64,000 nt of DNA from the NCBI GenBank assembly GCA_964030785.1, contig OZ034968.1, forward strand, positions 21,235,186-21,299,185. Reading direction: 5' to 3'. Under the pieces are notes generated by a model. It ran no database searches. It had not been told where the DNA came from and was given only the letters and a program-made list of their open reading frames with translations. Position 1 is the stretch's first letter. Each line of letters starts with the position of its first letter. Below, in pieces: positions 12,286 to 25,400 of the stretch. This DNA is from Siderastrea siderea. Lineage: Eukaryota > Cnidaria > Anthozoa > Scleractinia > Rhizangiidae. A program made the position numbers and the translations under genes.

Positions 12286-13589
12286 TGATCACTAATCTCG
12301 TACCCAGTGTCCTCAGGCTTCTTGGTCAGCGGGTGGCCGCCGCTGGAGGTAATAGAATTGTTACCGCAGGAATCCTGCCGTTAAAGAGCCAGTGTCACCC
12401 AAAGTGCTTTGCGCGCCGAGGTACAATTTTCATCTATGAAAAATACGCCATTTTCTTGTTTGTCGTGAAGTCTGATTTGTATCTTCTTCCATCGCTGCTG
12501 TTAGCGATCCGAAGGCACTAGTGTGAATTTTGACTTGACATTTAAGTGTCGCCCTATCGATTTCGTTGTATATTTTCGAATTCTGAAGTGTTTTCGCGGT
12601 AGAGAAGGAGATCTTTAAATTGGATGCCTCGTAGGGTTTAGGAAAGTTGAGGCGAAGGCCGAGTCTTCCGGGCTCTGCCAAAGTTGTACGGCTTAAGGAG
12701 TCCGTGTATCAGTAGCGGAGGAAAAGAAAAACATCTACGGGTTTCAGCAATAGTACTGACACTGTGTTTGCCGAAATAGTGCTACATTCGTTGCCGAATG
12801 AAAACAGAAGGAACGTTAATTTACCACAAAGTAACAGTAGCTACGGGCTTGCTCCAAAAAAATGCTTATGGTCATGAGCTTGTGCTGTTTTGCTTAATTA
12901 TTCCTTGTGTTCACTGTCTGTTTATGTTTTATTTTTACAAAAAAAAGTGTAAGTGGCTATTCTGGTTTTGCGTCCATCGACATCGGTCGATGCGATCGAT
13001 CGCGCAATCAATCGATCGGACTGTAATAGATCCAGGTATACGCATTGAATGCAAAGTCAGATCTTGAGTAGTTTTCTCCAGTGACATCTAGCGATGAAGA
13101 CGTCAATATTCTTGCTACTTGTTTTTGTCTTATTATTTTTATATCGAGTGGAAATGGCTACTCTGGTTTTACGTCCATCGAGATCGATCGATCGATCAAT
13201 CGATCGGTTGTCATAAAAGCTCCATACGCGTTGACTACAAAGTCAGATCTAGAGTTGTTTTCTCCGGTAACATCTAGCGATGAAGATATTACTATTTTCA
13301 GAGGCTACTACTGTAAATATCAGCTTGCTGAAAGGCCAGTGGGGCAGGGTATAATTTGCGAAACGTCCAGCAAACGCGCCAGCCAAACTTCAAAACAAAA
13401 ACACAACCGCGCAAAGCACTTTGGGTGTCATTGGCTCTTTAACGGTTCTTAGTTTTGTTACAGCGAACAGTCCTGGAACAGCCAATCAAAAAATCAAATT
13501 TTTCCATTGCCATCTTCTTCTTCTTCCATTGCCATTACCACCCGCTGACCAAGAAGCCTGAGGAACCTGGGTATGAGAATGACTGATCA
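12286..13589. mobile_element. Non-autonomous DNA transposon with long inverted arms
   Basis: The left arm (12286-12419) and right arm (13408-13589) are inverted copies. They share CCTCAGGCTTCTTGGTCAGC at the outer side and GTTAAAGAGCC and CACCCAAAGTGCTTTGCGCG inside. The interior carries a diverged direct repeat (about 12948-13122 and 13142-13297) rich in GATCGATC. The open frames inside show no known domain. I could not fix a target-site duplication. Confidence 0.65.
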
Positions 13590-14103
13590 CCAATGGCGCA
13601 AGACGTATATTTAATGGACCCAAAAAATCTGGGAATTAATGTCGGTTTGGAAATTGAGGTGGATCAAAAAGTCCTTGGCCCCAGTTGGTCAAAGAGCGGA
13701 TAACTTTATCCACTGGATAAGCCATAACCCAGCAGATAAAACACATGGAAAAATCTCTACATAGCCCCATGATTTGTTAGTTTTGTTACAGCGAACAGTC
13801 CTGGAACAGCCAATCAAAAAATCAAATTTTTCCATTGCCATCTTCTTCTTCTTCCATTGCCATTACCACCCGCTGACCAAGAAGCCTGAGGAACCTGGGT
13901 ATGAGAATGACTGATCACCAATGGCGCAAGACGTATATTTAATGGACCCAAAAAATCTGGGAATTAATGTCGGTTTGGAAATTGAGGTGGATCAAAAAGT
14001 CCTTGGCCCCAGTTGGTCAAAGAGCGGATAACTTTATCCACTGGATAAGCCATAACCCAGCAGATAAAACACATGGAAAAATCTCTACATAGCCCCATGA
14101 TTT
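13448..14103. repeat. 328-bp tandem duplication
   Basis: Positions 13448-13775 and 13776-14103 appear identical by eye over 328 bp. The duplicated unit includes the right end of the preceding transposon. The lack of divergence implies a recent event or an assembly duplication. Confidence 0.9.
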
Positions 14104-15435
14104 ATAAAAAGGGCAAGAGTGTATCTATAATCAGGTGTGTGGCTTGCAAAAATCTGGCCAGACGTGAAAGATGAGGAAAAATGGATCGGTTGGATAGCGA
14201 CTTATCAACTGGGTAAAGTTATTCAGCCCTTTTTCACCAATCGGAATGTTCCGGAATTTACATGGTAAATGTTCAGCCCGGCTAGCCGAGATCCCGGCAT
14301 CGCGATCGATACCGGGATCAGCATCAGCATCAGCTAGCCGGGCTGAGATTTTTCCATGTAATTGCAAAGTTGATTTTTAATATGTTTCACAGACATGCCG
14401 AGATCCCGGCAAACCGGGCCAGCCCGCCTCATGTAATCGGCCCCTTAAATCACATGTAAATCATCGGGGAATCAAATCCAGGTCGCAGTTGTGGAAAGCA
14501 AGCACCTTTTCAGCTGCGTCAACCTTGCTCCCAAAGATGTCTCTAAAACTGATCTCATGACAGCGTTTTGTGATCGCTCTGTAATGCCGCAATCCGGCCG
14601 AATCATGTCGAGTGAAGTTACAAGGAAAATGCCATCTTCCTTTGCGATTTTATAAAGACGTTCGTTTTACGGTCCAAAAGGAGTTTGCGTTCATACCGTC
14701 GTGAAACGGAGGCAGATAATTCTGGATGAACTATTCATCCCTGGAGAGACAATCCTCCGTGTTTCTTTTGTAAAAATGCACACCATCACCTCCGCACAAG
14801 TAAGCTCTATATATTTATGCTTAACTGCAAGCTTTCTCTTGATTTGTCCAAATGATTGACGCTAGGTTTTGCTAGCGTTACGAGCTTAGAATTTTGTTTT
14901 CAGGAAAATGATAATTAACATTTTCCCCTTTCAGGCATTCGTTAAGTTCGGCTTTAGTAATTTCAGCTAACATAAGCTGCTCTTGTTTCCAAGATGAATG
15001 ATTCTGGTGAACCTGAATGAATCACAGTCACATCTAGCAATCAACTTAACACCTCGCCTAGATCAACTACGACTTCTTGAAACCACGTACGAAAATGAGC
15101 TTTTACAATTGGCGTTTGTAAGTTGTTTCGGATGGTCCGAACGTCGAACGCCGTTAGCAATGTCCTCTTTCTATCATTTGAGCTGAGCTTAGACCATAAA
15201 ATAAGCTACCGTGATAAGTGATTCCGTAATTAACATTGCGTCTCAGTGCTTCTTTGAAGCACTGAAAGCAGTAGAGTAAATTTTCCAATAAAAAACGAAT
15301 ATCAATGGTGTCTACGTCAGTGTTGTGAGCTTTGAACAGGAACTTGAATGTCTACGACTAAAGGATGTTCGATACAACTAACAAATGACGAAGAGGAAGT
15401 AGATTACAGGCGTAAGATTTGCATATAAGTGTTAA
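14104..15435. other. Spacer with GC-rich hairpin at 14272-14347
   Basis: A nested palindrome lies at 14272-14347: outer arms CAGCCCGGCTAGC and GCTAGCCGGGCTG, inner arms around GATCCCGG and CCGGGATC. Nothing else is supported in this stretch. Confidence 0.5.
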
Positions 15436-15440
15436 CTAAA

Positions 15441-15602
15441 GCGGTCTTCACACGTCATACTCATGTCGGCCAACTCATGTTGGCAAAACTGTTGGCAAGA
15501 ATAGAGACAAGTTCTATTTGTCGTCGACAGTTTGCCAACATGTTGTTGTGTCGTTCACACACACCAATTTGAGATTGATTAGTTTGACGTGTGAAGGCCG
15601 CT
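15441..15602. mobile_element. Short MITE with about 20-bp inverted ends
   Basis: The left end AAGCGGTCTTCACACGTCA matches the complement of the right end TGACGTGTGAAGGCCGCTT. A second inner inverted pair uses AACTGTTGGCAA / TTTGCCAACA. The target-site duplication is not certain. Confidence 0.6.
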
Positions 15603-16029
15603 TAAAAGATGAGGAGGCGGAAATATATGACATCACATTTACATACAACTTAAAGATGAGGAAGCGGGAACTATTATGTTTTTCGTTATTTAAACCCAGA
15701 ACTGCAACCTTTGTTCACCAATTTCCCCACTTTCTGTTACTCTGCCTTCAGTTCTCCACTGAGTTAAACATGGCCGTCAGTCGCTTACCCAGTATCGTCA
15801 AGATTCGGGCGATTCTTTAAATAAGGAAACCAGCTCACTATACATGCGATTCTCCCTCCAGTTGTTGTCCAGCTGGAAAACGTCAACGAAACAGAAATAT
15901 TTAGTAAATTGCTCAAATGAGAATCGTCCTTCTTTAAAACAACAACTGCAACAACGAAGAAGGAAAGAAAGAAAATTACTAATGCTCCGCGCTCCGATAG
16001 ACTTTTCAGTGTTACAACGGCTTTTACAC

Positions 16030-17710
16030 TGAAAATAATTTCATTTTCGCGGTAAATAAGAGAAGGAATTTCTCTTTTCACTGGTAAAGGATAACAAAAT
16101 GAGGAGCAGAGAAACCTATTGAGCAAATAAGTCCAGTACCAGCAATGATCCAACCCATTGTTTTGTACTATACAGATTGAGTTAATCGTAAAATGTTTCT
16201 CACCCTAAATAAAATTTTGAAGACTCGTTCTAGGTATAATTTCAAGTCCTAAAGTTCAAAGAACTTTACCTTTATGGATAAAAATAAGTAAAACGTTTCG
16301 TCTTTAATTGTCTTATCTCGATCGCACTGCTTATCGAAGCAAGGCCAGACATTTCAAAGCAGGATCTGGGAGGAACAAGCAATGTATGTGTTCGGCAACC
16401 TTTTACCGCACACCTTTCCTGATGACACTTCAATTTTTCCTTTTTCTTTGTCAGTATCCAGTTTTTTTTTATCGTTTGTTGTCCTCATCCGGTTAGAGGT
16501 TCTGTTTCAATCGGAATTAGATAACTAAGAAGAGGAAACAAGCAAAGTATTCATTTGAATTATAGCCTGTGAATGAGTTTCATCGACAGAGGCAACTTTA
16601 CACTGTCAAACTTTCGTTAATCAAGATTATATGCATCATGAGCTATCGGAAACATGGATTCTGAGTTCTCATCGAACGTTGTTTCAAGCAAACAGCGATG
16701 AAATATGGCGACTACTCAATAAAACTATCACCTTACCGTCAGTTCTGCTTTCCCTTGTCTTTGATTTATGCTTTATCTTTTGCAAATATCCCTGTTTCTC
16801 CCCGATTCTTCGGTGAGTTCGAGCCAGATATGCTTACTTTTAGCGCCCGCCATTTTGAAAAACCACTCATTCCCAGTTCTACGCAGCCAACTAGAAAACC
16901 TCCTAAAGCCGCCCTAAATCCCAATGGGTAGGCCATCTTTTCCAGGTTATGGTTACAAGCTCGTAAGAACATTGCACGACGGACTTCCATATATGGAAGG
17001 TCGTCGTGCAACGGATTAAGAGTTACAATTCAAATTAGGTTCTGTCGGGGGACTGGAAAGAGCTTTTTTGCTCTTACCAGCTGAAGGCGAATTTGAAAAA
17101 CAATAGCGATTGTCTTTTCGGCCCTACAATTGGCCAAAGGCACAAATCTCCGAGCAACAGCCCAAGCGCTTCCTACCCAGTGGCTTTTGGGCGGCTTTAG
17201 GAGGCTTTCTAGTTGGCTGCGTAGAACTGGGAATGAAAAGAAGTGGGAATGAGTGGTTTTTCAAAATGGCGAGCGGTAAAAGTAAGCACATCGAACTCAC
17301 CGAAGAATTGGGGAGAAACAGGGATATTTGCAGAAGATAAAGCAGGAATCAAAGACAAGGGACAGCAGAACTGACCGTAAGGTGATAGTTTTATTGAATA
17401 GTTGACATATTTTATCGCTGTTTGCTTGAAACAACGTTCGATGAGAACTCAAAATCCATGTTTCCCATAGCTCATGTATGCATAAGCAACGTTAAACGTT
17501 GGTTCACACACCTTCATAGAGTTTGATCAAAAACGTGTTGTTTTCCCGATTCTAAAGCACTATTTTTGTACGTTAAGCAGTGAGCATTTTTCAATTGCCT
17601 ATTTCATCCTGCTTTGACTTGTCCGGATAAACTGAACATTGTGCAGGCATGGCTCTGTACTAGGCGTTTCATTTCAGTGTGAGATAAACACTTAATACTG
17701 CATTCGTTCA
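16030..17710. repeat. Dispersed repeat, copy A (interrupted by a foldback element)
   Basis: Sequence flanking the foldback insertion (16030-16636 and 17484-17710) is similar to 38815-39570. Shared stretches include TTTATCTAATCAAGATTA-type and CACACCTTCATAGAGT-type segments in the same order. It is non-coding. Copy B lacks the 840-bp insertion and therefore records the empty site. Confidence 0.75.
16637..17476. mobile_element. Foldback transposon, 840 bp, 7-bp TSD
   Basis: Two inverted arms of about 300 bp (16637-16932 and about 17165-17476) begin CATGAGCTAT and end with its complement. They flank a spacer that itself contains a perfect-looking palindrome around TTCCATATATGGAA (16972-17012). 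TATGCAT is duplicated on both sides (16630-16636 and 17477-17483). The arms include open frames that are shadows of each other and carry no known domain. Confidence 0.85.
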
Positions 17711-18289
17711 CAAAGACACGTGAAGCTCATTCTGGAATAAATTGAACCAAACTGAAAAAAGCGTGAAACAAACGGAGCGAGTACCAGGTATCCAAGATAG
17801 CGATGGAGGTTTTCGTTCGGCAATCTCGGCTCCGTACAGCCATTGGGGTGAACATTCATCGGTATGACTCGTGAAGGTATGAAAACCTGGACATGTATCA
17901 TGCAAACGAACACAGATATGCTGCATGCAAGAGGGGAGCCCCTTTGTCGGTCTTATTAAATTGGATCGATCAAACATGAACGTTAAGAGCATCCTGAATG
18001 TTGTCCGACTAATAAGCAGATTTATTATTCAACTGCATTCGGTAGAGTACAAATAACACCCAAAACGAGTACAAATATCCCAAGGTATTTGTGCTCCAGA
18101 AGACCGGTTTGACAGGTTTTCTACAAATGTGACGTCAGGCATTAGGCTTACAAGGTGAATGATGAAAAAAATGGCCGAAACGCTCGTTTTTTCCCGAAGA
18201 AAACAGTGAATGCTTACCAAATTTTGAGGTTTTAATGAAAAGGAGTCCCTAGAGACAAGCAATGACCTAGACGACAGTGAAATTTCTTT

Positions 18290-18490
18290 ATTTATTGAAG
18301 AAAATCGAAACGTGAATACAACAAAAAAGACAAAACTGACCTCAACGTATGGAAACGATGGTGCGAGTCCGTTAAAGAAACAGAGGCCACTGAAGAAATT
18401 CCCGCCGAGGAACTTGACAATCTTTTATGTCATTTGTTTGTAAAACTTAGGAAACGGAATCCATCTTTTCTCAGGAGCTGTCTTCAACAA
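18290..18490 (+). pseudogene. Degraded fragment resembling DUF3504/ZMYM-type or Crypton-associated proteins
   Basis: One frame reads LNVWKRWCESVKET followed by an IPAEELDNLLCHLFVKLRKR stretch. This resembles the conserved N-terminal region found in cnidarian DUF3504-like and ZMYM-related proteins (family recalled, not searched). The frame breaks upstream and downstream, so this is a relic of a gene or a tyrosine-recombinase element. Flanking sequence shows nothing else. Confidence 0.4.
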
Positions 18491-19060
18491 ATGTACAAAT
18501 GTTGTCGGTCAGGAACCCCCACCGCTATCTCTACCAAAACGATGCGTGGTTATTGATTCGGACGAAGATGACTGAGCTTGAAGTGCGTTTGGATTGTTAA
18601 CAAGTTGCTGTTTAACTTTGTTTGACTTGACTTTCGAGTTCTGTTTGTTCTGTCGAGTTCTTTCTTTGCGTAGTTTTACTCCGCGGTGACCAAGAACATT
18701 GTTGTTAATCTAATTGTAAATCCGAAAATAATTCAGTTTTGCCTTATTCCGTCTTTGTTTTCCTTGCAAGTTTGAAATAAAATCACGACGCTTTGCTCGA
18801 TTGACAGGTTTGACAAGTTTTCGTTTTTGACCAGTCAACAACCTCACATCAAGCGCGCGAAACCTGGCCCCGCTGACGCGCTCACTCGCTGCTCAGAAGT
18901 CACGTTAGTTTGTCACGCAGCTCAGACAGTTTATAAGCGGTCCACTTTTCCATTTTGTAGCTAAGTTTCTCTTGTATTTTGACTCGCCCTACGGGCTCGC
19001 CAAAATACGGCGTGACTCGTAAAAATATCCCACGATACTACACACTACACCGTCTAATTA

Positions 19061-19175
19061 ACAATTATTCTGCGAGGGCGCGCTGGATATCAAATGATAG
19101 ATAACCAACGAGGCGCGTAGCGCCGAGTTGGTTATAACCATTTGATATCCAGCAAGTCCGAGTAGAATAATTGTT
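19061..19175. repeat. Long palindrome at a transposon-like end
   Basis: Left and right halves are inverted copies centred near 19118: AACAATTATTCT, GGATATCAAATG and ACCAACGAGGC-type blocks mirror on the other side. It may be the end of a larger non-autonomous element reaching towards 20465. I cannot define the other end. Confidence 0.6.
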
Positions 19176-21182
19176 TTATTAAAAACTTAACCACTATTAA
19201 AAAAAATCAAGAAAGAACGGGAACAACGAGAAAGAGATTACATGTAAAAAGGGAACATGAATCGATCACATGACTGAACGAAAAAGGCGCCAAAACCTTG
19301 CGAAGTGTTGCAGCGTTTCATTGCAAAGCTGAATGAATCAATGAAAACTGCTCAAAAGTGAACAAAGTGGCACAAGGTTTGGAAAAAATCTTCTAATTAT
19401 TGGCTCTGAAATATGGTACGTTTGATTTTTCCTGAAACATTGTTGTAATCATCGTTCAAAGCGGATTGAAGCTGAACAATTTCACCGCTATTAGCTGCTG
19501 GAGTTGAAACGGAACAAGTTTGTAATCTGTTCGCACAACGGAGCTATCACGTGCGTATTTGATCTAACTGAAGACAGAACAGTAATTTGAACTCGAAGAG
19601 GTAATTTCTATGCAGCTCAGAAGCAAGATTACTGTAGCGAGGAACATTAGAATTCGCCATCATAGTTTGTTAACAAAGCACAAAATGCAGTTGTTCTCGG
19701 TTTAGAGGTTGCGGACGGAATGGTAAAAACAACATTCAAGCAACTGGGAAAGCGATTCAACTCCGTTTACATGACATCCGATTTCTATCTGACCAGCATT
19801 TCGACCTGTTGGAACATAGAGCTACAAGAGTGCAGGTAAACCAATGTCAACTTTGCGTGTTAAAGCCGAAAAAATCTCGCCCTTCCTTCCTTCTCGGTAG
19901 TTTTCAGCTGTAGTTTGTTTAGCACTTGCATGTTTAGACTGCTTCATGATTTTCGCACCAACTCGCCATGAATGTGTGATAGTTTTTATTAAATGCCCCT
20001 GCCTCATTTCACTGTTTTATTTTATGTCTTGTCTTGATATTTTGAAGTGGAAAGCCTTCCTTATAAAACCTACCGTTTGTTCAATTTTTATGACCGACGC
20101 GACGATCGATGAAAGAAATTGATTGTAAACACAACGCTTGATGCTTAAATTTCTATTTCTGCACAGTTTCTTCAAACAATTTTGACCTGACAGTTAGACC
20201 ACGCTGTTGGTGATGCTTGCTGGTGACGCTGTTAGAATTTCTGCTTAATTTAAATTCGCCCGCCAAGTGATTTTTCTCGTCCATTTTTCTCGCCGGGTTG
20301 CTCGCGAGGAAAAAACTTTCGGCTCACTTTGTTCATTTTGTTGTTGAGTGTTCATTGACCATATTTGGTCGCAGCAAGTCGCAGCAGGTATATGAGCTGA
20401 TAGCCTAGCTCCGTTCAGCCAATCAAAATGCTAGAAATCCAATATACCTAGTCCAGTTTTTAATAATAAGATATATGTATTGAAAAGATTTGCCTGTCAT
20501 GATTCACGCATAATCACAAAACGGCGCTGTCTTGTTATATATAATTATTTACATCTGAGGAAGTTAGAAATTCCTCCAAACAGTTATGTTGTGCGCAAAT
20601 TTTCATCTTTATTTCGTGACCATTGGCTAATCACGATTTCTTCGGATTTGATTCTCCTGCCATGAATCGCAAATGGTCCGAAAATGCCCGGGGGCTACTC
20701 CCTTATATACGCTATATGGGTATGTGTCGCCCGATAGGGTAGGATTTGGAGGTACTCAGTCCTTAAATAGGGTATCCTTTTTGGTATTTTTTGGTATTGT
20801 GATCCTTAGATGTTCCTTAGATACGGTCACTAAATTGCAGTATCCACCTCAACGCGCAAAACGAAAAAGATATGGTCTGTTAAAAATGTACTACACGCCC
20901 GAATACACGTTATAAAGTTTAACAAACCGATTTTAAAAGGACGTTTATAGCTTGTGTTGCTGCTTGTGTTGTTGGTTTTGGGCCTTTAAAAGGGTATCAA
21001 TTCTAGATTTTCTACCCTTAAACAGGGTCAAGGGTTTGAAAACCGTGGCGGCACACACCTATCCTAAGTTGACGGGAGCACCACCCCACCTCCCCCCAGC
21101 GGGGGGGGGGGCGAAAATGTAACATGTAAACGTAAATTGATGATTATAGTAGTCAACGCGCAAAGCTTTCCTCGCTACTGCC
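19176..21182. other. Non-coding spacer with transposon-like GC-rich tract
   Basis: A tract at about 20680-21110 (CCCGGGGGCTACTCCC near the left, GGGAGCACCACCCC near the right) looks like a non-autonomous transposon. A related, inverted and shorter version lies at about 22700-22835. No gene is supported. Confidence 0.4.
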
Positions 21183-21430
21183 TTACGACAGATCAGCTAG
21201 TTTGCAGGCGTGCCACTCAAACAACTGAAACAAATTTTGCAAATGAAACATAACATGGGTAAGAATACCAGCTGGCGGAAGGCAAACCAGTTGGCTATTT
21301 ACAAGCGCAGCCGAAGGATTTATATAACTCGGCACTGCCCGGAAACAAATCCATGAAGTGCTCAGAGTGGGATTCGACCCAGGACCGACGGACTCTAAGT
21401 CCAACACCCTAACCACTCGGCCATGATGTC
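21183..21430 (-). repeat. tRNA-derived SINE, tRNA-Leu-like head
   Basis: The minus strand from about 21428 shows ATGGCCGAGTGGTTAGGGTG (A box) and GGGTCGAATCCCA (B box), with a variable-arm-length gap as in class II tRNAs such as tRNA-Leu. A non-tRNA body of about 170 bp follows. Confidence 0.7.
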
Positions 21431-21714
21431 TCCCAGGTCACAAGATAATTCTGGAAATTTGCACATGAAATGAGTTTATTAGAAGAAATGCTGACTCTCT
21501 GAGGGTAAAAAAGCAGAAAATCTGCCTATTTCTTTCATCGCTTTTTGACTAGAGAGAATCAAGACGGCCGAATCATAGCGGCGAATCACGTTCAAAATAC
21601 CCGGGTCAGAACTAAAACATTAAATAATATGGGTTCCGCCATCCGGTCGCACGTACCGAAAAAGCCAACTAAGTAAGCCTGCTTTTTCTGAACACGTAGA
21701 ACAGAAGGAAATTA

Positions 21715-22048
21715 CAGTAAAAACCCGCGTGTAAGAACCTACATTTTTTGAAGTCTGGCAAAATAGGGTCTTGTATTTTGGGGTAGTTTTTGGCAATTTA
21801 GGATAAGTATAGGTTCTTAATTAGGTTTTTAATTTCTATGAAGGAGAAATGTTGTTGATTACCAGAAAAGTAAATAAACTTGGGTTTGGTCCTTAAATAT
21901 ACAGCATTTATTCACAACTGGAAAAATGAATGGAATGAGCAAACGCCTTGGTTAAAATGTTTATCATAAATAAATTTAACTGTAACCCACATATAAGGAC
22001 CTGCTTGATCTTGCTTGGCTAAACAGGTTCTTATACTTTTGGGTATTA

Positions 22049-22079
<31 letters not shown>

Positions 22080-22111
22080 GCCACTAGGTTCTCACACGCG
22101 GGTTTTTACTG
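21715..22111. mobile_element. mariner-like MITE, TA target sites
   Basis: A 397-bp element whose ends are inverted copies over about 27 bp (CAGTAAAAACCCGCGTGT at the left; its complement at the right with one or two changes). TA flanks both sides (21713-21714 and 22112-22113). There is no transposase. Confidence 0.85.
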
Positions 22112-22139
22112 TATTATATTCTCAACTCTCAAGTGCACT

Positions 22140-22470
22140 TTTTACATGGAAAGAAGATGATAGCTATCCAAACGACCAAAGCGCATACGTGTCCTTCAAG
22201 GATTATGTTGGTAGGAAAGGCGATCAAGAAGTTTCAGTTTGGTGATTATAAGTAAGGTAAACTGGAACTACCAACCCTAGCAAGATCTCATGATCAAGGG
22301 TTTCAAAGAAGAACCGTCATCTGATTTGCATAGCTGGATACAATTTTGCGGACCTTGATAATGTTTAACGATTGTGCGAAGTGGTTTTTGGCACTCTAAG
22401 AAACTTCCCACGGTATTTCACACTTAAAACAAGTGGATAGAATATTGGCTCTAATCAGTCAATAACTTCC
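22140..22470. repeat. Dispersed repeat, matches 39770-40290
   Basis: Shares GATTGTGCGAAGTGGTTTTT and AATATTGGCTCTAATCAGT-type strings with the copy at 40195-40285. Non-coding. Confidence 0.7.
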
Positions 22471-25400
22471 TCACTTATAGTTAATTAATGAAAAGGACAA
22501 CTGGTATTGAAGTTGTTTGAAGGATGGGACAAGTTCACCTTAAGATTAAACGTCCTCTCGAATTAGAAAAATATATATAATACATGTGTACATAAATAAG
22601 AATCATCCTTTTTAGCCAATGACGTCACGTAAATGACGTCATATGGCTACTGTCAGAGCCTAAAAATCAACGATATACGTACGTGAGACATACGTCTGTC
22701 TTACGATTTCTGAGGCTGGGGGGATATTCTGTGAGACGATGGGTGGGGGTGTGCACCGGGACACTGAAAGTCTTACCTTATCAGCGGCACAAACCCATAC
22801 AGCTAATGTTATGGGAGTAAGACCCCCGGGCTTTGAAGTGTTTTGCATTCGCAAGTGTGGATCTACTTCGAATGCCTGTTTTGTGTACGTGAGGTCTGGC
22901 AGGATTTTATTCGCGTTGTAGTCCTGTGTTTACTTAGCTGAAGTACATTTTTCCACAGCACCAAATACAAGACGGACTTGCCAATTTGAGATGTTGTATG
23001 AACAGAACGTGGAAATTAACGTTACATCGATCCCTAATTGTAACAGTGAAAGAAACAATATTTAAAGCCCAAGTTTATAACGATAGTGAAAAGAGTAGAG
23101 TAAAACAGCATAAAATTTTTCGGGATTATCTCTCGGTAACAGCGAATCTAAAATTTGCAGAGTCATTTTTGAGCTATTTTGTCTACAAAATAGCCTCATA
23201 GTCGGCATGCAGCCTCAAGTTTCTGGGAAGGTTGGTTCTTTGGTTGGTTGGTTTTTGGGTGGACCATGTTCGGCATTCCTGACGACTGTCGAATTTTACC
23301 GAAAGGCTAGTTGTCGGGGCCGGAACAAAAATGCAGATGAGAACGCACGGAAAATTCTGCTACCAAAGTGACACTACGAAAGTGTCCGGATTTCACTCGC
23401 TTGATGTTGGGTATTTATATATCAAATAGAAATGGCTGGCTTCCTTGTGGTAGACTTCCTTAGAAAACGAATCGTCAGCACAAAACTGGTTTACACGTGA
23501 GCGGAAGCGAGTTCTAGTAAATAATCCTTTGTACGCATGCGCACAACTTACGTTTTGAGTTATATGGTTCAACTTTAGAGTGTGAGAAATAACATGACTT
23601 CTGTGCAGGGATGTCCCACAGTAAATGATGGTAAATAGATGGCAAATAGTTTGAAGGTATAAAAAGGGCAAAACGTGAATTTCAAACTAAAACGAATTAT
23701 TGTTCGCACCTTTTGGTAGGTTTTAAAATTAATGCCCATGCCACTCGATCACTAGGTCCGTCAAAGGCACAAGGTCGACAAGGAAAAAGATTGTATGGGT
23801 GGCATAAACGTTGCTCGTACATGCGACTTGCTAAGCGCAAAGTTAGAGGTGACTTATCAGAGAAATGGGTTTCTGGTTAGGCTGCGTGGCGGTGGCGGGA
23901 TTGTTTGTACAAAGTTTGAGCGGAAAGATCAGCAGACAATCAAATCAAATCAAATCAAAACAATTATCACCTCCAATACGAAGACAAAAACGCAACAGCT
24001 CTACGCAAGATTCGTTCCACAGTTTTATAGACACAAACATCGGTTATCATTTTTTAGATTACGAAAAACGCATAAATTTACTCATTCCCCGCTTCCTTTT
24101 AAGTTTCTCCCTTTTGTTACACAACTCTAGCTGCCACGAAAGCCAATAAAAAGCGCCGAAAACGAACTTATGACAGTCTCATGAAAGTCTCGTGACTCGC
24201 CATTGAACTTTGTCTCATCACATGTTTGTACGTGACAAAACACCACTTGTTTACACAAAACGGTAATCTGATCTCACGCTCAATCAACATAACACGTTCT
24301 TTACACGTGAAACGACCCACACTAAACATTATCACATGACTGCCTGGCCCTGCGATAAAATCCACCCCCGGACCTATTAAAGCACAATTTGGCCTTGAGT
24401 TCATCACGTGTACTCCACGTGATAAAATTCACGTTGTTTACCACACAGGCCAACCACTCCATTATTCTCGAATTCGCTCATTTAAAATTCCAACGATTCC
24501 TTTGCCCATTACCACCTCTTTACATAACAAAACATCCCTTAATATTATTTTCACCCAATTTTGTATCTTACTTTCACATCAAAACGCTCATCAAAACAAA
24601 ATTTATTCACTAAACACAACCACTGTTGGCTTCAGCGAAGCTGAGACCACTACCGTGTGGCACCAATATTTTTGCGGGAGTTTAATTTTGTGAATGGTGA
24701 ATTTTTTTGTGTGTTTTGCAGGACTAATTTTTGCGATTGGGGAAACTGTTTATTCTTCCTTGGAATTAATTTTTGCGATTTTCCGGAAGCCGCCTTCTAT
24801 TTGGAATTATAACATTCTCGTTTTTTGAGTATAAACAATCGAATGCAGGTGAACAACATACAGATGTATAACGCGTTAAATCAGTTAATCAATGGAGTAC
24901 CTCCAGACGATCTTTTTCTTTAAAGCTTTTAACAGCTTAATACTTGTAATGTACCGACTGCAATTTCATCGTTTTATTTCTGAATGTTTTGCTTCTAATT
25001 TCGTTTTATTTTTGAACGAAGGAGACGGTTTAAGTAAATGGGCACCAGCGTAATATTACATGACACGTAAAAGGCGATGTTTGTATAAAAATTTCGACAA
25101 TGGAGTAAATTTTTGCGGGAATTACTTTTTTCCGCGGGAACTTTCTTTGCGGATCGTGAAAAAACCCGGCGAAAATCATAAAAATTTGAATCCCGAAAAA
25201 ATTAGTGCCACAGTCAACCACACGGTATGTGAGCACGTGCGATGTTTCTGGCTTTTTTTTCAGTTTGCTATGTGACTAGTCACGCAAGACTTGCACAAGT
25301 CACACAATGGCATGATCTTTTCTAACAAGGCACGCTTATTACTCGATTTTAGCCGTGTGTTCCAAAATGTAAGTCCGTGTGAAATAATGCGGAAAATAAA

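Noticed and set aside
12950..13300. GATC-rich repeats as a replication origin
   Set aside because: They are an internal diverged duplication of a non-autonomous transposon; nothing else suggests an origin.
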